Shown: positions 53,068-62,872, counted from the first letter of the stretch. The stretch: 64,000 nt of DNA from Pseudomonas sp. CC120222-01a (GCF_003097235.1 NZ_QEQQ01000018.1:1-64000); one strand, 5' to 3'. The notes: generated from the letters alone by a model not told the origin. A program made the numbers and translations.

Positions 53068-55614
53068 TCAGCCAGGAAAGAAACGCTCGACCAGGGCCGG
53101 TGTACGAAAGCGACTCCGGTAGTCTGCTTCGTTGAACAGCAACCCGGAACGCAAGTCGTACACCACTCCGTCAGCGGGCTTGACGGTTTGCTTCAGGGTC
53201 ACCTTGATAAACTGGTAGTGCTCGCCCTTGACCTCCTCCAGGCCCTCGATGCGGAAGTAATGCCCTGGCAGGAACAAGCTCTCCGCCTCATCCCAGTACA
53301 GGGAAAACGCACTGACCGGCGTGGCATCACGGTATTGCCCGACCGGCAGCTCGAATACCACCGAACTGTCATCGAAGCTTCCCGACAAACCGTCTGGAAT
53401 TTGCTGGCTCTGCACTGAGGCGAATTCGGCAACCTTGTAGGGGTTTTCGGTAAAAGATGTCAGGTCGGTATTGACCAGCACATCACCAACCTGCAATTGA
53501 CCAGTCCTGTAGGCGCCTCCGCCGGTGCCACGGGAATGGTTGCCACCTCGGTAGAGCGTCACTTGGTTATTTTTGGGCAGCAGCCCCAGACTGTCCGCCA
53601 GGTCGGCGATGTACGCGTCTTCATCACCGTATTTGTAAGTACCCCAACGGAAAACGTCATTCACTTGCGATTCATCGCTGGTGTAGTACTCGATCAGGGT
53701 ATTGAAGTACTGGTTACCGTAGCGGTAGGAATAGTAGCGCTTGCCGCCGACCATCACGCAGTCCAGGCCCAGCGCATCGAGGTCGGGGACCCGGCCGCGC
53801 GGCAGCTCAGCCACTGGCCATTTCGCCAGCAACGCTTTTTGCCGGCGCAATGCCCTGGCCGCCAGCCGCCCAAGCCGCGCACCATCACTGACCGTGTAGG
53901 TATCCCAGAAGGATGACCGGGTAATGGGCAGGCCCGGCTCCTGCGGACCCATCCCGCCCTGCAGCCGTGGCGGCGCCAGTAGCTCCCACTCGCCCGCCTC
54001 ATTCAAGCGCACTGGCTGCAACGCAGCGAAAGCGAACGGGTTGTCAGCAGGCACCACCAACCAGGCCGACACTTCGTGGCTATAGCGCACGCGATAGCTC
54101 AGGCCACTGAGCATGATCCAGCAGCTGCCGTCATGATCAACACGTATGTCCCGCAAACGCCCGCTCTGCGCCAGCTCACCGTCAAGCACCGCATTGCTCT
54201 CCTGCCCCTCCACCGCCAGGCTGGCTGACGCCACCGGCTGCCAATCATCGAGACTGACGCTGACCTCGTGGGGCGGAGTTTCGTAAGCCAACGAGGCATG
54301 CATCGATGCGAAGCCGAGGTCCACCATGTTGAACGTCGCATAGATGCTTTCGATCATCGCCGAACGCAACGCCTGCTTGCGTTCCTGCTCATCGGTGGCG
54401 TGCAGCGCCGCGTCTACATCCAACCCGACCTTGGCGACAGTGGCCCCGAGCAGCATGAGCGACATCGGCCACCCCAGCGGTGCAAGGCTACCGAAGACAT
54501 TCAGGAAAGCCGAGAGGTAGCCAGTGCACATGGCCTTGCGCAGCCCTGCATTGTCTTGCAGAAGCTGCCCGTTGCGGCGCATTTCCCCGGCAGCCTGGTC
54601 GCACAGCCAGGCAAAAAGATCGCTGCCGAGCGAACGCTTGAACAGCGACAACGCGATCAATCCGGCTTCATCGTCTCGGCTATCGGCGATGCCTTGCAGA
54701 TGCACCCTGATCAGCTGGTTGATCGACCTGTCGCGAGGGTTGTTGTGGGCCGCCATGACGAATTCTTCCAGCGTTCCCTTGGCTTGCAGCTGCATACGCA
54801 GCCAGGACGCCATCGCCTGCGCCGAATCGAACCCCCGCAATGCCTCGTCCGCCCACGGTAAATAGGCGATTACCCGGCCATCAGCTGCCTGCATTGATAA
54901 CAGGCAGCCCCGGTCTCCCTCACCGAAGGTATAACGGCTGACGACCAAGTTGCTGTCAGTGGATTGGCGCTCCAGCATGGCAAGCGAAGGCATGGCAATG
55001 TTGGCCAGCTCCGGTGACACCAGCCTACGCAGACGATGGGCGTCCTGTGCCGTAATGCGCTTGTCGAGCAAGGCGGCGGCCGCTTGCCCCAGCAGGTTGA
55101 TCTTGGACAATGCCCGGAAATGCCTGGCGTTGTTAGACCAGAAGCGCTCGACCGATTCGCGATACAGTACTGCCAGGTCCAGGGCCCACAGATCCTTCTG
55201 CACCTCGCTGCCCAACATCGGCACTTCATTGCGTTCATTGTAGGTAGAGGCGTGGGGCCCCTGCAGGTAGAAGCCGCCGCGCTGGTCGAGCTCATCGGCC
55301 GCTTCCTGGTAGTACAGGTCGAACCGATCAATCATCAACTCGGTCATCACCATCGACTTCTGCGGTGGACCGCTGTGCTGCCAGCCAGTGAAGCTGCGCG
55401 CACTGCTGTGTTCGTTGTTGAACTGGTGCCACCAGACGAACCGTGGGTTCATCCATTTGCCGGTGTGCTTGTGCAGAATCTGCGCGGCATGGTGATGTGC
55501 CAGTTCATACAGGTCAGGGAAGTCCGTGAGGATTTGGTCCACCAGGCGCACAAGTGGGCGCGCCTCATCCAGGGTATCCAGGCTGCGGTTCATTCGTTCA
55601 TTGAGGGTATTCAT
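53068..55614 (-). CDS. Large toxin-like protein: DUF6543 (dermonecrotic toxin-type) N-terminus and ADP-ribosyltransferase C-terminus
   Basis: 848 aa, GGAG six bases upstream. Residues ~50-180 contain FVWWHQFNNEHSSARSFTGW and MVMTELMIDRFDLYY, the pattern of DUF6543 proteins of pseudomonads. A hydrophobic stretch at ~381-408 (WPMSLMLLGATVAKVGLDVD) may aid membrane passage. The C-terminal ~170 residues match an R-S-E type ADP-ribosyltransferase: Arg in TLYRGGNHSRG (~685), the STS-like LTSFTENPYKVAEFA (~720), and the ExE turn in DEAESLFLPGHYFRI (~775). The enzyme would transfer ADP-ribose to a host or bacterial protein. No signal peptide is visible; secretion route is unknown. Activity is inferred. 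Confidence 0.75.
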   Translation of the reverse strand: MNTLNERMNRSLDTLDEARPLVRLVDQILTDFPDLYELAHHHAAQILHKHTGKWMNPRFVWWHQFNNEHSSARSFTGWQHSGPPQKSMVMTELMIDRFDLYYQEAADELDQRGGFYLQGPHASTYNERNEVPMLGSEVQKDLWALDLAVLYRESVERFWSNNARHFRALSKINLLGQAAAALLDKRITAQDAHRLRRLVSPELANIAMPSLAMLERQSTDSNLVVSRYTFGEGDRGCLLSMQAADGRVIAYLPWADEALRGFDSAQAMASWLRMQLQAKGTLEEFVMAAHNNPRDRSINQLIRVHLQGIADSRDDEAGLIALSLFKRSLGSDLFAWLCDQAAGEMRRNGQLLQDNAGLRKAMCTGYLSAFLNVFGSLAPLGWPMSLMLLGATVAKVGLDVDAALHATDEQERKQALRSAMIESIYATFNMVDLGFASMHASLAYETPPHEVSVSLDDWQPVASASLAVEGQESNAVLDGELAQSGRLRDIRVDHDGSCWIMLSGLSYRVRYSHEVSAWLVVPADNPFAFAALQPVRLNEAGEWELLAPPRLQGGMGPQEPGLPITRSSFWDTYTVSDGARLGRLAARALRRQKALLAKWPVAELPRGRVPDLDALGLDCVMVGGKRYYSYRYGNQYFNTLIEYYTSDESQVNDVFRWGTYKYGDEDAYIADLADSLGLLPKNNQVTLYRGGNHSRGTGGGAYRTGQLQVGDVLVNTDLTSFTENPYKVAEFASVQSQQIPDGLSGSFDDSSVVFELPVGQYRDATPVSAFSLYWDEAESLFLPGHYFRIEGLEEVKGEHYQFIKVTLKQTVKPADGVVYDLRSGLLFNEADYRSRFRTPALVERFFPG

Positions 55615-55710
55615 GGCCCACTCCAGCGCGTTGCTATCGGAGGCGCATACTGGCGACCTCGGGGCAACGCGGAGTGGTAGATGTTTGCCGCGTGAGGGGA
55701 AGGCGCGAAA

Positions 55711-56244
55711 TCAGCGGTTTTGCGCGAGGTTGCCTTGGGGGATCACACGCTTGGCCTGCAGATAGGCCTTGGACCAGTAGCTGTTGGACAGGTAATCCAG
55801 GCGTACCGTACCGCCTGTGCGGGGCGCATGCACGAAGCGCCCCTCGCCCACATAGATGCCGGCATGGCTGACCTGTGAACCGCCACCGGTGGCGAAGAAC
55901 ACCAGGTCACCCGACTGCAGCGAGTTGATGTCCACGGTGGGCGCGCGCATGACGATCATTTCGCGCGTCGAACGCGGCAGGCTGATGCCCGCCGCATCGC
56001 GGTATACATAACCGATCAGGCCGCTGCAATCGAACCCGGAATCCGGTGTATTGCCACCCCAGCGATAAGGTGTGCCGACCAGGCCGATGGCGCGCATCAG
56101 CACGTCGTCCGCCAGCGGCGAGCCCTCGGGCTGGTTGTAGGTAATCTGTGGCTGCACCACAGGGGCCGGTGCCGGGGCACGGCTGGAGCAGGCGGCAAGC
56201 AATGCCACCAGGGAAAGAAATGCGAAGCGCGCCATCATCGCCAT
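55711..56244 (-). CDS. NlpC/P60 family lipoprotein, peptidoglycan endopeptidase
   Basis: 177 aa. Lipobox in LVALLAACSSR, a short Pro-rich linker, then NlpC/P60 with catalytic Cys in SGFDCSGLIGYVY, His in QVSHAGIYVGEGRF and third polar residue in FVHAPRTGG. Such enzymes (MepS/Spr-like) cut cross-links in growing peptidoglycan. Start ATG 56244 follows AGGA at ten bases; ATGs at 56238 and 56235 are alternatives. Paralogue of the next gene. Confidence 0.92.
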   Translation of the reverse strand: MAMMARFAFLSLVALLAACSSRAPAPAPVVQPQITYNQPEGSPLADDVLMRAIGLVGTPYRWGGNTPDSGFDCSGLIGYVYRDAAGISLPRSTREMIVMRAPTVDINSLQSGDLVFFATGGGSQVSHAGIYVGEGRFVHAPRTGGTVRLDYLSNSYWSKAYLQAKRVIPQGNLAQNR

Positions 56245-56379
56245 GGCCAGAACTTCCTGTCTGAGACCGAACGGCCGCAGCCGAAAAGAGTTGAGAATTT
56301 AGATTAGACGCTTTCTGTAAATGCGCACGGCGGCGAGCTTTTCAGCTACGCCGCCGCGGGATGATATATCATTTTGATA

Positions 56380-57018
56380 TCAGTTGCGCGCGATATTGGT
56401 GGTCGGCGCCATGGCCAAGGCACGCTTGGCTTCGATGAAGGTCTTGCTCCAGTAGCGATCACCGAGGCTGTCGATGCGCACACCACCGCTGCGGCGGCTG
56501 CTGGAGTGGATGAACTGGTTGTCACCCAGGTAGATGCCAGCATGGCTGACACGGCCACGGCCGTTGGTGCTGAAGAACAGCAGATCGCCTGGCTTGAGCT
56601 TGTTGCGGGCAACCTTGGGCGCATCGACGTTGATCATTTCGCGGGTCGAGCGCGGCAGGTTCATGCCGGCCTCTTCGCGGAACAGGTAGCCGATGAAACC
56701 GCTGCAGTCGAAACCGGAAGCTTCCGAGGTGCCGCCGAAGCGGTAGCGGGTGCCGATCAGCGACATGCCGCGCTCAAGGATACTGTCTGCCAGCACCGGG
56801 AGCTGATACGGCTTGCTGCTGGAGAAGGCCTCCAGATCATCTTCAGTGGCCTGCTCTTCTTCGCCGAAAACGGACGAAGGCGAAGCCTTGGCCTTGTTGA
56901 CCGATTGCGAGGCAATCGGGGTGTGATCCTGTGGCTGGGAATCCGGGCCGTGGGCCGCGCAGCCAAAAAGCAGGGTCACGAGTGCGAGTGGCACGAGGGG
57001 TGCGAAGCGCTTCAGCAT
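56380..57018 (-). CDS. NlpC/P60 family lipoprotein, second copy
   Basis: 212 aa from MLKRFAPLVPLALVTLLFGC, whose final Cys is the lipidation site. A ~60-residue Ser/Glu-rich linker precedes the catalytic domain: Cys in SGFDCSGFIGYLF, His in RVSHAGIYLGDNQF and His in FIHSSSRRSGG. The domain aligns closely with the gene at 55711 (both share LPRSTREMI and ...YWSK...AKR), so the pair arose by tandem duplication. A GTG at 57024 is a possible alternative start. Confidence 0.93.
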   Translation of the reverse strand: MLKRFAPLVPLALVTLLFGCAAHGPDSQPQDHTPIASQSVNKAKASPSSVFGEEEQATEDDLEAFSSSKPYQLPVLADSILERGMSLIGTRYRFGGTSEASGFDCSGFIGYLFREEAGMNLPRSTREMINVDAPKVARNKLKPGDLLFFSTNGRGRVSHAGIYLGDNQFIHSSSRRSGGVRIDSLGDRYWSKTFIEAKRALAMAPTTNIARN

Positions 57019-57145
57019 GGGCACGACCGTGTCTGTAATCCTTTAGAAGGGTGAAACTATGCCCTCTATCATGGCCATTTGCAAATTTTATCGAAAAAGA
57101 TGTGACTTTTTCGTTTTGCACCTCAGAGCCCAGTGTTTACGGGCG

Positions 57146-57853
57146 TTACCAGCCGAGGGTTTCCTTCAGGAAGGGGATGGTCAGCTTGCGCTGGGCTTGC
57201 AAAGAGGCCTGGTCGAGGCGCTCGAGCAGGTCGAACAGCGCGCTCATGCTGCGCGCGCCACGGGTCAGGATGAAATGGCCGACTTCGTCGGTCAGGTGCA
57301 GGCCGCGGCGCGAAGCACGCAATTGCAGGGCGCGCAGCTTGTCTTCGTCGGACAGGCCGCGCATCTGGAAGACCAGCGCCAGGGTCAGCCGTGACTTGAG
57401 ATCGGGCAGTTTGATCGGCAGTTCGCGAGGTGAAGCGGAGGCCGCCAGCAACAGCCGCCGACCGCTATCGCGCAAGCGGTTGAACAGATGGAACATCGCC
57501 TCTTCCCAGTCCGCCTTGCCAGCGATCACGTGCAGGTCGTCGATGCACACCAGTTCGTATTGAGCCAGGTAATCGAGCAGCTCCACGCCGCGATCGAGCA
57601 ATTGCGCCAGTGGCAAGTACACGGCGGGCTCGCCGCGCTGCTGGAAACGATGGGTGGCCGCCTGCAGCAGGTGGCTGCGGCCAACGCCCTGCTTGCCCCA
57701 CAGGTAGATGAGGCTCTCGGTCCAGCCAGCGTCGGCTTCGCATAGCCGCTCGACATAGCCCAACGCCGCGGCATTGGCGCCCGGATAGTAGTTGATGAAG
57801 GTGGCGTCATCGCGCAGGCGCACACCCAGGGGCAACTGGATCGGTGGTTTCAT
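57146..57853 (-). CDS. hda: DnaA regulatory inactivator Hda
   Basis: 235 aa. The N-terminal IQLPLGV is a sliding-clamp-binding motif (QL-PL type), followed by a DnaA-like AAA+ domain: Walker A-like WGKQGVGRSHLLQA, Walker B LVCIDDLHVIAG and LKSRLTLALVFQMRGLSDED. With the clamp it stimulates DnaA-ATP hydrolysis after initiation. Start is set by ATG 57853. It lies downstream of perM on the same strand. Confidence 0.95.
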   Translation of the reverse strand: MKPPIQLPLGVRLRDDATFINYYPGANAAALGYVERLCEADAGWTESLIYLWGKQGVGRSHLLQAATHRFQQRGEPAVYLPLAQLLDRGVELLDYLAQYELVCIDDLHVIAGKADWEEAMFHLFNRLRDSGRRLLLAASASPRELPIKLPDLKSRLTLALVFQMRGLSDEDKLRALQLRASRRGLHLTDEVGHFILTRGARSMSALFDLLERLDQASLQAQRKLTIPFLKETLGW

Positions 57854-58006
57854 GCTCGCGGGCGGTCGTCAGGACCGCAGGGGGCCTTTGGTGAACAATG
57901 TGCAAAGTCTATACCCGCATTGCAGGGCGCACAATCATGCAGGCGGATAGCGCAAGCAAAATCAACGAGTTGCGCCACTTTGGGGCGACGCAACCCGGTA
58001 CTCAGG

Positions 58007-59080
58007 TCACAGATCCGGGTCGACATCCCCGGCATACATGTCCGATTCCTTGTACAGATCATGCACATGCCGCAGCAATACCATGATCACCGCCGCCACC
58101 GGCAGCGCCAGCAACACCCCGGTAAAGCCGAACAGTTCGCCACCAGCCAGGATGGCGAAGATCACCGCCACCGGGTGCAGGCCGATGCGATCACCGACCA
58201 GCAGCGGGGTCAGGACCATGCCCTCCAGCGCCTGCCCGACCATGAACACGGCAACGATGCCAAGCATCGGGTACAGGTCACCCCCAAACTGGAACAGCCC
58301 GGCCACCAGCGCCGCGCCGATGCCAATGATGAAGCCCATGTACGGCACGATGGCCGCCAGGCCCGCGAGCATGCCGATCAGCAGGCCCAGTTCGAGCCCG
58401 ACCAGCATCAGGCCGGCGGAATAGATGACGCCCAACGCGAGCATCACCATCAGTTGGCCACGGACGAACGCCCCCAGTACTTCATGGCACTCGCCTGCCA
58501 GGCCCACCACCTGCGGTTCGCGCTGACGCGGCAGCAGGCCACGCAGCTTGGCCATCATCAGGTCCCAGTCGCGCAGCAGATAGAAGCCCACCACCGGGAT
58601 CAGCACCATGTTGGCCAGCCAGGCGATCAGCGCCAGGCTCGAGGCAGTGGCATGGGACAACAGCATGCCGACGATGTCGGTGGTCTGGCCCATGTGCTCG
58701 CCGATGGCGGCCTTGATCTTGTCGAACTTCCAGAAACCATCGGCCAGGCCCAGACGACCTTGCACCCAGGGCAGCGCCACATGCTCGAGCCAGTCGAGCA
58801 TTTGTGGCGCCAGCTCGTACAGGCGCAGCAACTGCTTGGCCAGCAGCGGCACCAGCACCAGCAGCAAGGCCAGCAGCACCAGGGTGAACAGGCCAAACAC
58901 CACCACCACACCCCAGGTACGCGACAGGCCAACGCGCTCCAGACGGTCGACCAGCGGGTCGGCCAGGTAGGCCAACAAGATGCCGACCAGGAACGGGGTA
59001 AGGATGTTGTGCAGGCTATAAAGAAGCACGGCGATCAGCAGCGCAGCGCCCCAGCCGATCCAGCGACGCATGTCAGTCAT
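58007..59080 (-). CDS. AI-2E/PerM family membrane permease
   Basis: 357 aa with about eight hydrophobic segments: LLIAVLLYSLHNILTPFLVG, LVDRLERVGLSRTWGVVVVF, ending with FGFTGVLLALPVAAVIMVLL, the typical PerM/YdiK/TqsA pattern. The substrate is not established for this branch. It starts 12 bases after the DUF2066 gene stop and is followed by hda, an arrangement conserved in pseudomonads. Confidence 0.92.
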   Translation of the reverse strand: MTDMRRWIGWGAALLIAVLLYSLHNILTPFLVGILLAYLADPLVDRLERVGLSRTWGVVVVFGLFTLVLLALLLVLVPLLAKQLLRLYELAPQMLDWLEHVALPWVQGRLGLADGFWKFDKIKAAIGEHMGQTTDIVGMLLSHATASSLALIAWLANMVLIPVVGFYLLRDWDLMMAKLRGLLPRQREPQVVGLAGECHEVLGAFVRGQLMVMLALGVIYSAGLMLVGLELGLLIGMLAGLAAIVPYMGFIIGIGAALVAGLFQFGGDLYPMLGIVAVFMVGQALEGMVLTPLLVGDRIGLHPVAVIFAILAGGELFGFTGVLLALPVAAVIMVLLRHVHDLYKESDMYAGDVDPDL

Positions 59081-59092
59081 CGATAGCCCCCC

Positions 59093-60163
59093 TTACCAAC
59101 GGAATCGCAGGCCGTCGAACGGCTTGGCGGCGACAGGAGCAGGGGCGGCCGCCTGACCCGGAGTAGCACCCGGGGCCGGAGCAGGGATAGCCGGTGCAGG
59201 CGGAGCCTGCTCGGGTGGCACTTCCTGCAATTTGGCCAGACCCAGCTGGGCACGCAGTTGCTCGCGATTACCGGTGACCGCATAGGTCAAGGTACCGCCT
59301 TCGGCCAGCTGCAGGCGTGGGCCATAAAGCTCCAGCACGCGGCTCAGTTCGGCATAGCGCTGCAGGTTCATGCCTTGCACCTGCAACTGCAACTGGCTGC
59401 TGGCACCGGCCTTGACCACATAGCGCGGCGCCAGACGGTTACTGACCGCCAGCATGACGGCGTCCGCCAGGGCCGCCTGGTCAGCGCCTTCGGCGTTGCC
59501 CTGCTCACGCTTGTCACCTAGCCACAGCTGCCAAGTACCTTGCCATTTGCCATCGGCTTCATGGGCATGCACCGCCAGCATGGCGTCGGCGCCGTAGCGC
59601 TCCGCAGCTTCGCGCAGGGGGGCCGGATCATTGCCTTCGAGCTGCTTGGCGTTGGCCACCAGTTGCTCTTGCAGGTCGGCCAGCGGCAAGCGCAGCGGCA
59701 AGCCACGGTGCTGGGCGGCCCGACGCAACGGCTGGGCACTGGCCTGGCCGTCACCGACCAGGTTGCTGCCTTCAGCACTGTCATTGAGCCACCAGCCGAG
59801 GATGGAGGGCCGGTTACTGCCCCACAGCGCCAGGCCGGCCTTGCGCAAGGCACGCTCGGTGCTGCCAGGGTCGAATTCGACCAGCACCGACTCCGGCGGC
59901 CCGGCCTCGGTGCCGACCTGGTTGATGATTTGTTGCGGGTCCTTGCGCAGGTCGGCCAGCGCCGGGTTCTGCGCCGCCTTGGGGTCACCCGTCAGGCGCA
60001 GTACCAAGGTATCGAAGGCCTTGGCAGTGGCTGCGGAGCGGGCTTCAGCGCCCTGCCCTTCGACCGGCTCGCGCACTTGATAGAGCCCGGAGACGGTTTC
60101 GGCCTGCGCAGTGAGGCAGGCCAGTGCAAGGCACCCTGCTGCCAGATAATTGAATAGTCGCAT
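59093..60163 (-). CDS. DUF2066 domain periplasmic protein
   Basis: 356 aa; start MRLFNYLAAGCLALACLTAQ after AGGA gives a signal peptide cut near AQAE. The DUF2066 body follows (VSGLYQVREPVEGQGAEARS, AFDTLVLRLTGDP, FDPGSTERALRKAGLALWGSNRPSILGWW in part), and a Pro/Ala-rich tail at ~320-350. Function unknown. It is divergent from purM and heads the DUF2066-perM unit. Confidence 0.9.
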   Translation of the reverse strand: MRLFNYLAAGCLALACLTAQAETVSGLYQVREPVEGQGAEARSAATAKAFDTLVLRLTGDPKAAQNPALADLRKDPQQIINQVGTEAGPPESVLVEFDPGSTERALRKAGLALWGSNRPSILGWWLNDSAEGSNLVGDGQASAQPLRRAAQHRGLPLRLPLADLQEQLVANAKQLEGNDPAPLREAAERYGADAMLAVHAHEADGKWQGTWQLWLGDKREQGNAEGADQAALADAVMLAVSNRLAPRYVVKAGASSQLQLQVQGMNLQRYAELSRVLELYGPRLQLAEGGTLTYAVTGNREQLRAQLGLAKLQEVPPEQAPPAPAIPAPAPGATPGQAAAPAPVAAKPFDGLRFRW

Positions 60164-60417
60164 GGAGATTCCTGTCCGATTGCGCACGAAGCATGTGGCT
60201 TGCAGCTTATACAGAAGGAGGCGCATCAACCACCCACACACCTTTTTCAGCAATTTACCGCCCTGCCCGTCGGCCTGAGGATGGCCGCTGCACGGCAACC
60301 CTGATAAAATCGCGCGCCTTCACAGACCACTGACGTTTCAGGCAGCCGCCGCTTCCCAGCCGGCCTTGGCCGTCATGGTCGTTTTTACGAATCCCTCCCT
60401 CTTAAAGGCCTGGATCA

Positions 60418-61476
60418 ATGAGCAAGCAACCCTCCCTGAGCTACAAGGACGCCGGTGTAGACATCGACGCCGGCGAAGCACTGGTCGAACGCATCAAGGG
60501 CGTGGCAAAACGCACCGCACGCCCTGAAGTCATGGGTGGCCTGGGTGGCTTCGGCGCCCTCTGCGAGATCCCGGCCGGCTACAAGCAGCCGGTGCTGGTC
60601 TCCGGCACCGACGGCGTCGGCACCAAGCTGCGCCTGGCACTGAACCTGAACAAGCACGACAGCATCGGCCAGGACCTGGTCGCCATGTGCGTCAACGACC
60701 TGGTGGTCTGCGGCGCCGAGCCGCTGTTCTTCCTCGACTACTACGCCACCGGCAAGCTGAATGTCGACGTGGCCGCCACCGTGGTCACCGGCATCGGCGC
60801 TGGCTGTGAGCTGGCTGGCTGCTCCCTGGTCGGCGGCGAAACCGCCGAAATGCCGGGCATGTACGAAGGCGAAGACTACGACCTGGCCGGCTTCTGCGTC
60901 GGCGTCGTGGAAAAGGCCGAGATCATCGACGGCTCCAAGGTTGCCACCGGTGACGCGCTGATCGCCCTGCCGTCCTCCGGCCCGCACTCCAACGGCTACT
61001 CGCTGATCCGCAAGATCCTCGAAGTGTCCGGCACCGACATCGAGAACACCCAGCTCGACGGCAAGCCGCTGACCGACCTGCTGATGGCGCCGACCCGCAT
61101 CTACGTCAAGCCACTGCTGCAACTGATCAAGAACACTGGCGCAGTCAAGGCCATGGCCCATATCACCGGTGGCGGCCTGCTGGACAACATTCCGCGCGTA
61201 CTGCCGAAGAACGCCCAGGCCGTGGTTGACGTGGCCAGCTGGCAGCGCCCGGCGGTGTTCGACTTCCTGCAGGAAAAAGGCAACGTCGACGAGCACGAAA
61301 TGCACCGCGTACTGAACTGCGGCGTTGGCATGGTCATCTGCGTGGCCCAGGACCAGGTCGAAGCGGCCCTGAACGAACTGCGCGCCGCCGGTGAGCAGCC
61401 GTGGGTCATCGGCCACATCGCCGAAGCCGCCGAAGGCGCCGCCCAGGTCGAGCTGCAGAACCTCAAGGCACACTGA
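60418..61476 (+). CDS. purM: Phosphoribosylformylglycinamidine cyclo-ligase PurM
   Basis: 352 aa, MSKQPSLSYKDAGVDIDAGE, GTDGVGTKLRLALNLNKHDS, VNDLVVCGAEPLFFLDYYAT and GGGLLDNIPRVLPKNAQAVV are textbook PurM. It makes aminoimidazole ribonucleotide in purine synthesis. Its stop overlaps the purN start (TGATG). Confidence 0.98.
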   Translation: MSKQPSLSYKDAGVDIDAGEALVERIKGVAKRTARPEVMGGLGGFGALCEIPAGYKQPVLVSGTDGVGTKLRLALNLNKHDSIGQDLVAMCVNDLVVCGAEPLFFLDYYATGKLNVDVAATVVTGIGAGCELAGCSLVGGETAEMPGMYEGEDYDLAGFCVGVVEKAEIIDGSKVATGDALIALPSSGPHSNGYSLIRKILEVSGTDIENTQLDGKPLTDLLMAPTRIYVKPLLQLIKNTGAVKAMAHITGGGLLDNIPRVLPKNAQAVVDVASWQRPAVFDFLQEKGNVDEHEMHRVLNCGVGMVICVAQDQVEAALNELRAAGEQPWVIGHIAEAAEGAAQVELQNLKAH

Positions 61477-62129
61477 TGCCGAGCAAGCCCTGCAATGTAG
61501 TGGTACTGCTGTCGGGTTCCGGCAGCAACCTGCAAGCCTTGATCGACAGTTGCCGTGCGCAGGACAGTCAGGTGCGCATCGCTGCGGTGGTCTCCAACCG
61601 CGCCGATGCCTATGGCCTGCAACGGGCCCAGGCGGTCGGTATCGACACCGTGGTGCTCGACCACACCCAGTTCGACGGCCGCGAAGCCTTCGATGCCGCG
61701 CTGATGGCGCGTATCGACGGCTTCACCCCGGACCTGGTGGTGCTGGCCGGCTTCATGCGCATCCTCAGTGGCGACTTCGTGCGCCACTACCAAGGCCGCC
61801 TGCTCAACATCCACCCGTCGTTGCTGCCCCGCTACAAGGGCCTGCATACCCACCGCCGGGCACTGGAGGCAGGCGACGCCGAGCATGGCTGCAGCGTACA
61901 CTTCGTCACCGAGGAACTCGATGGCGGGCCTCTGGTCGTACAGGCTGTGGTACCGGTGCTGCCTGACGACACGGTGGAAAGCCTGGCCCAAAGGGTCCAC
62001 CATCAGGAACACCAGATCTACCCGCTGGCGGTGCACTGGTTTGCCCAAGGGCGTTTGCGCCTGGGTGAACAGGGTGCGTTACTGGATGACCTGCCGCTGC
62101 CGGCCAGTGGTCACTTGATCCGACCCTAG
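61476..62129 (+). CDS. purN: Phosphoribosylglycinamide formyltransferase PurN
   Basis: 217 aa; start MPSKPCNVVVLLSGSGSNLQ at the TGATG junction. Active-site motifs: LNIHPSLLPRYKGLHTHRRA (Asn and His) and ELDGGPLVVQ (Asp). Uses 10-formyl-THF to formylate GAR. Standard purMN operon of gammaproteobacteria. Confidence 0.97.
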   Translation: MPSKPCNVVVLLSGSGSNLQALIDSCRAQDSQVRIAAVVSNRADAYGLQRAQAVGIDTVVLDHTQFDGREAFDAALMARIDGFTPDLVVLAGFMRILSGDFVRHYQGRLLNIHPSLLPRYKGLHTHRRALEAGDAEHGCSVHFVTEELDGGPLVVQAVVPVLPDDTVESLAQRVHHQEHQIYPLAVHWFAQGRLRLGEQGALLDDLPLPASGHLIRP

Positions 62130-62137
62130 GAGAATTT

Positions 62138-62848
62138 ATGCGTCGTGCCCTGCTATTGGCTCTCGCCGTGCTCGCCCTGCCCCTCCAGGCAGCTGACCTC
62201 AAGCCCTTCTCGGCCAGCTACACCGCCGACTGGAAGCAACTGCCCATGAGCGGCACCGCCGAGCGCAGCCTGGTCAAAAATGCCAACGGTACCTGGGACC
62301 TTAATTTCAAGGCTTCCATGATGATCGCCAGCCTGACCGAGCAAAGCACCCTGCGCATGGACAACGACACCCTGCTGCCGCAGAAGTACCACTTCGAGCG
62401 TGGCGGCCTGGGCAAGGCCAAGACCGTCGACCTGACCTTCGACTGGAACGCCAAGAAAATCACCGGAACCGACCGCAAGGACGCCATCAACCTGCCGCTC
62501 AATCGCGGTGTGCTGGACAAGTCGTCCTACCAGCTGGCCCTGCAGCACGATGTGGCCGCCGGCAAGAAGAGCATGACCTACCAAGTGGTCGATGGCGACG
62601 AGATCGACAACTACGACTTCCGCGTGCTCGGCACCGAGAAGATCACCACCAAGACCGGCAAGGTCGACGCGGTGAAGGTCGAGCGCGTGCGTGCACCTGC
62701 TCAGAACAAGCGTGTCACCGAGCTGTGGTTCGCCAAGGACTGGGACTACCTGCTGGTGCAGCTGCGCCAGGTCGAGACCGATGGCAAGGAGTACGTGATC
62801 GTGCTGCAGGATGGCACGGTTGACGGCAAGACGGTGAAAGGTAACTGA
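62138..62848 (+). CDS. DUF3108 domain periplasmic protein
   Basis: 236 aa, signal peptide MRRALLLALAVLALPLQAAD, good AGGAGAA site eight bases after the purN stop. The rest is a predicted beta-rich lipocalin-like domain: PFSASYTADWKQLPMSGTAE, NGTWDLNFKASMMIASLTEQ, VDAVKVERVRAPAQNKRVTE and WFAKDWDYLLVQLRQVE match DUF3108. Function unknown; co-transcribed with purMN and ended by a terminator. Confidence 0.9.
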   Translation: MRRALLLALAVLALPLQAADLKPFSASYTADWKQLPMSGTAERSLVKNANGTWDLNFKASMMIASLTEQSTLRMDNDTLLPQKYHFERGGLGKAKTVDLTFDWNAKKITGTDRKDAINLPLNRGVLDKSSYQLALQHDVAAGKKSMTYQVVDGDEIDNYDFRVLGTEKITTKTGKVDAVKVERVRAPAQNKRVTELWFAKDWDYLLVQLRQVETDGKEYVIVLQDGTVDGKTVKGN

Positions 62849-62872
62849 TCCGCTGCAGCCCGCAGTATCCGG

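Noticed and set aside
57092..57113. CGAAAAAG...CTTTTTCG inverted repeat between hda and the NlpC/P60 gene
   Set aside because: Could be a weak terminator for hda, but the stem is mostly A-T and lacks a GC-rich base, so it was not listed as a feature.
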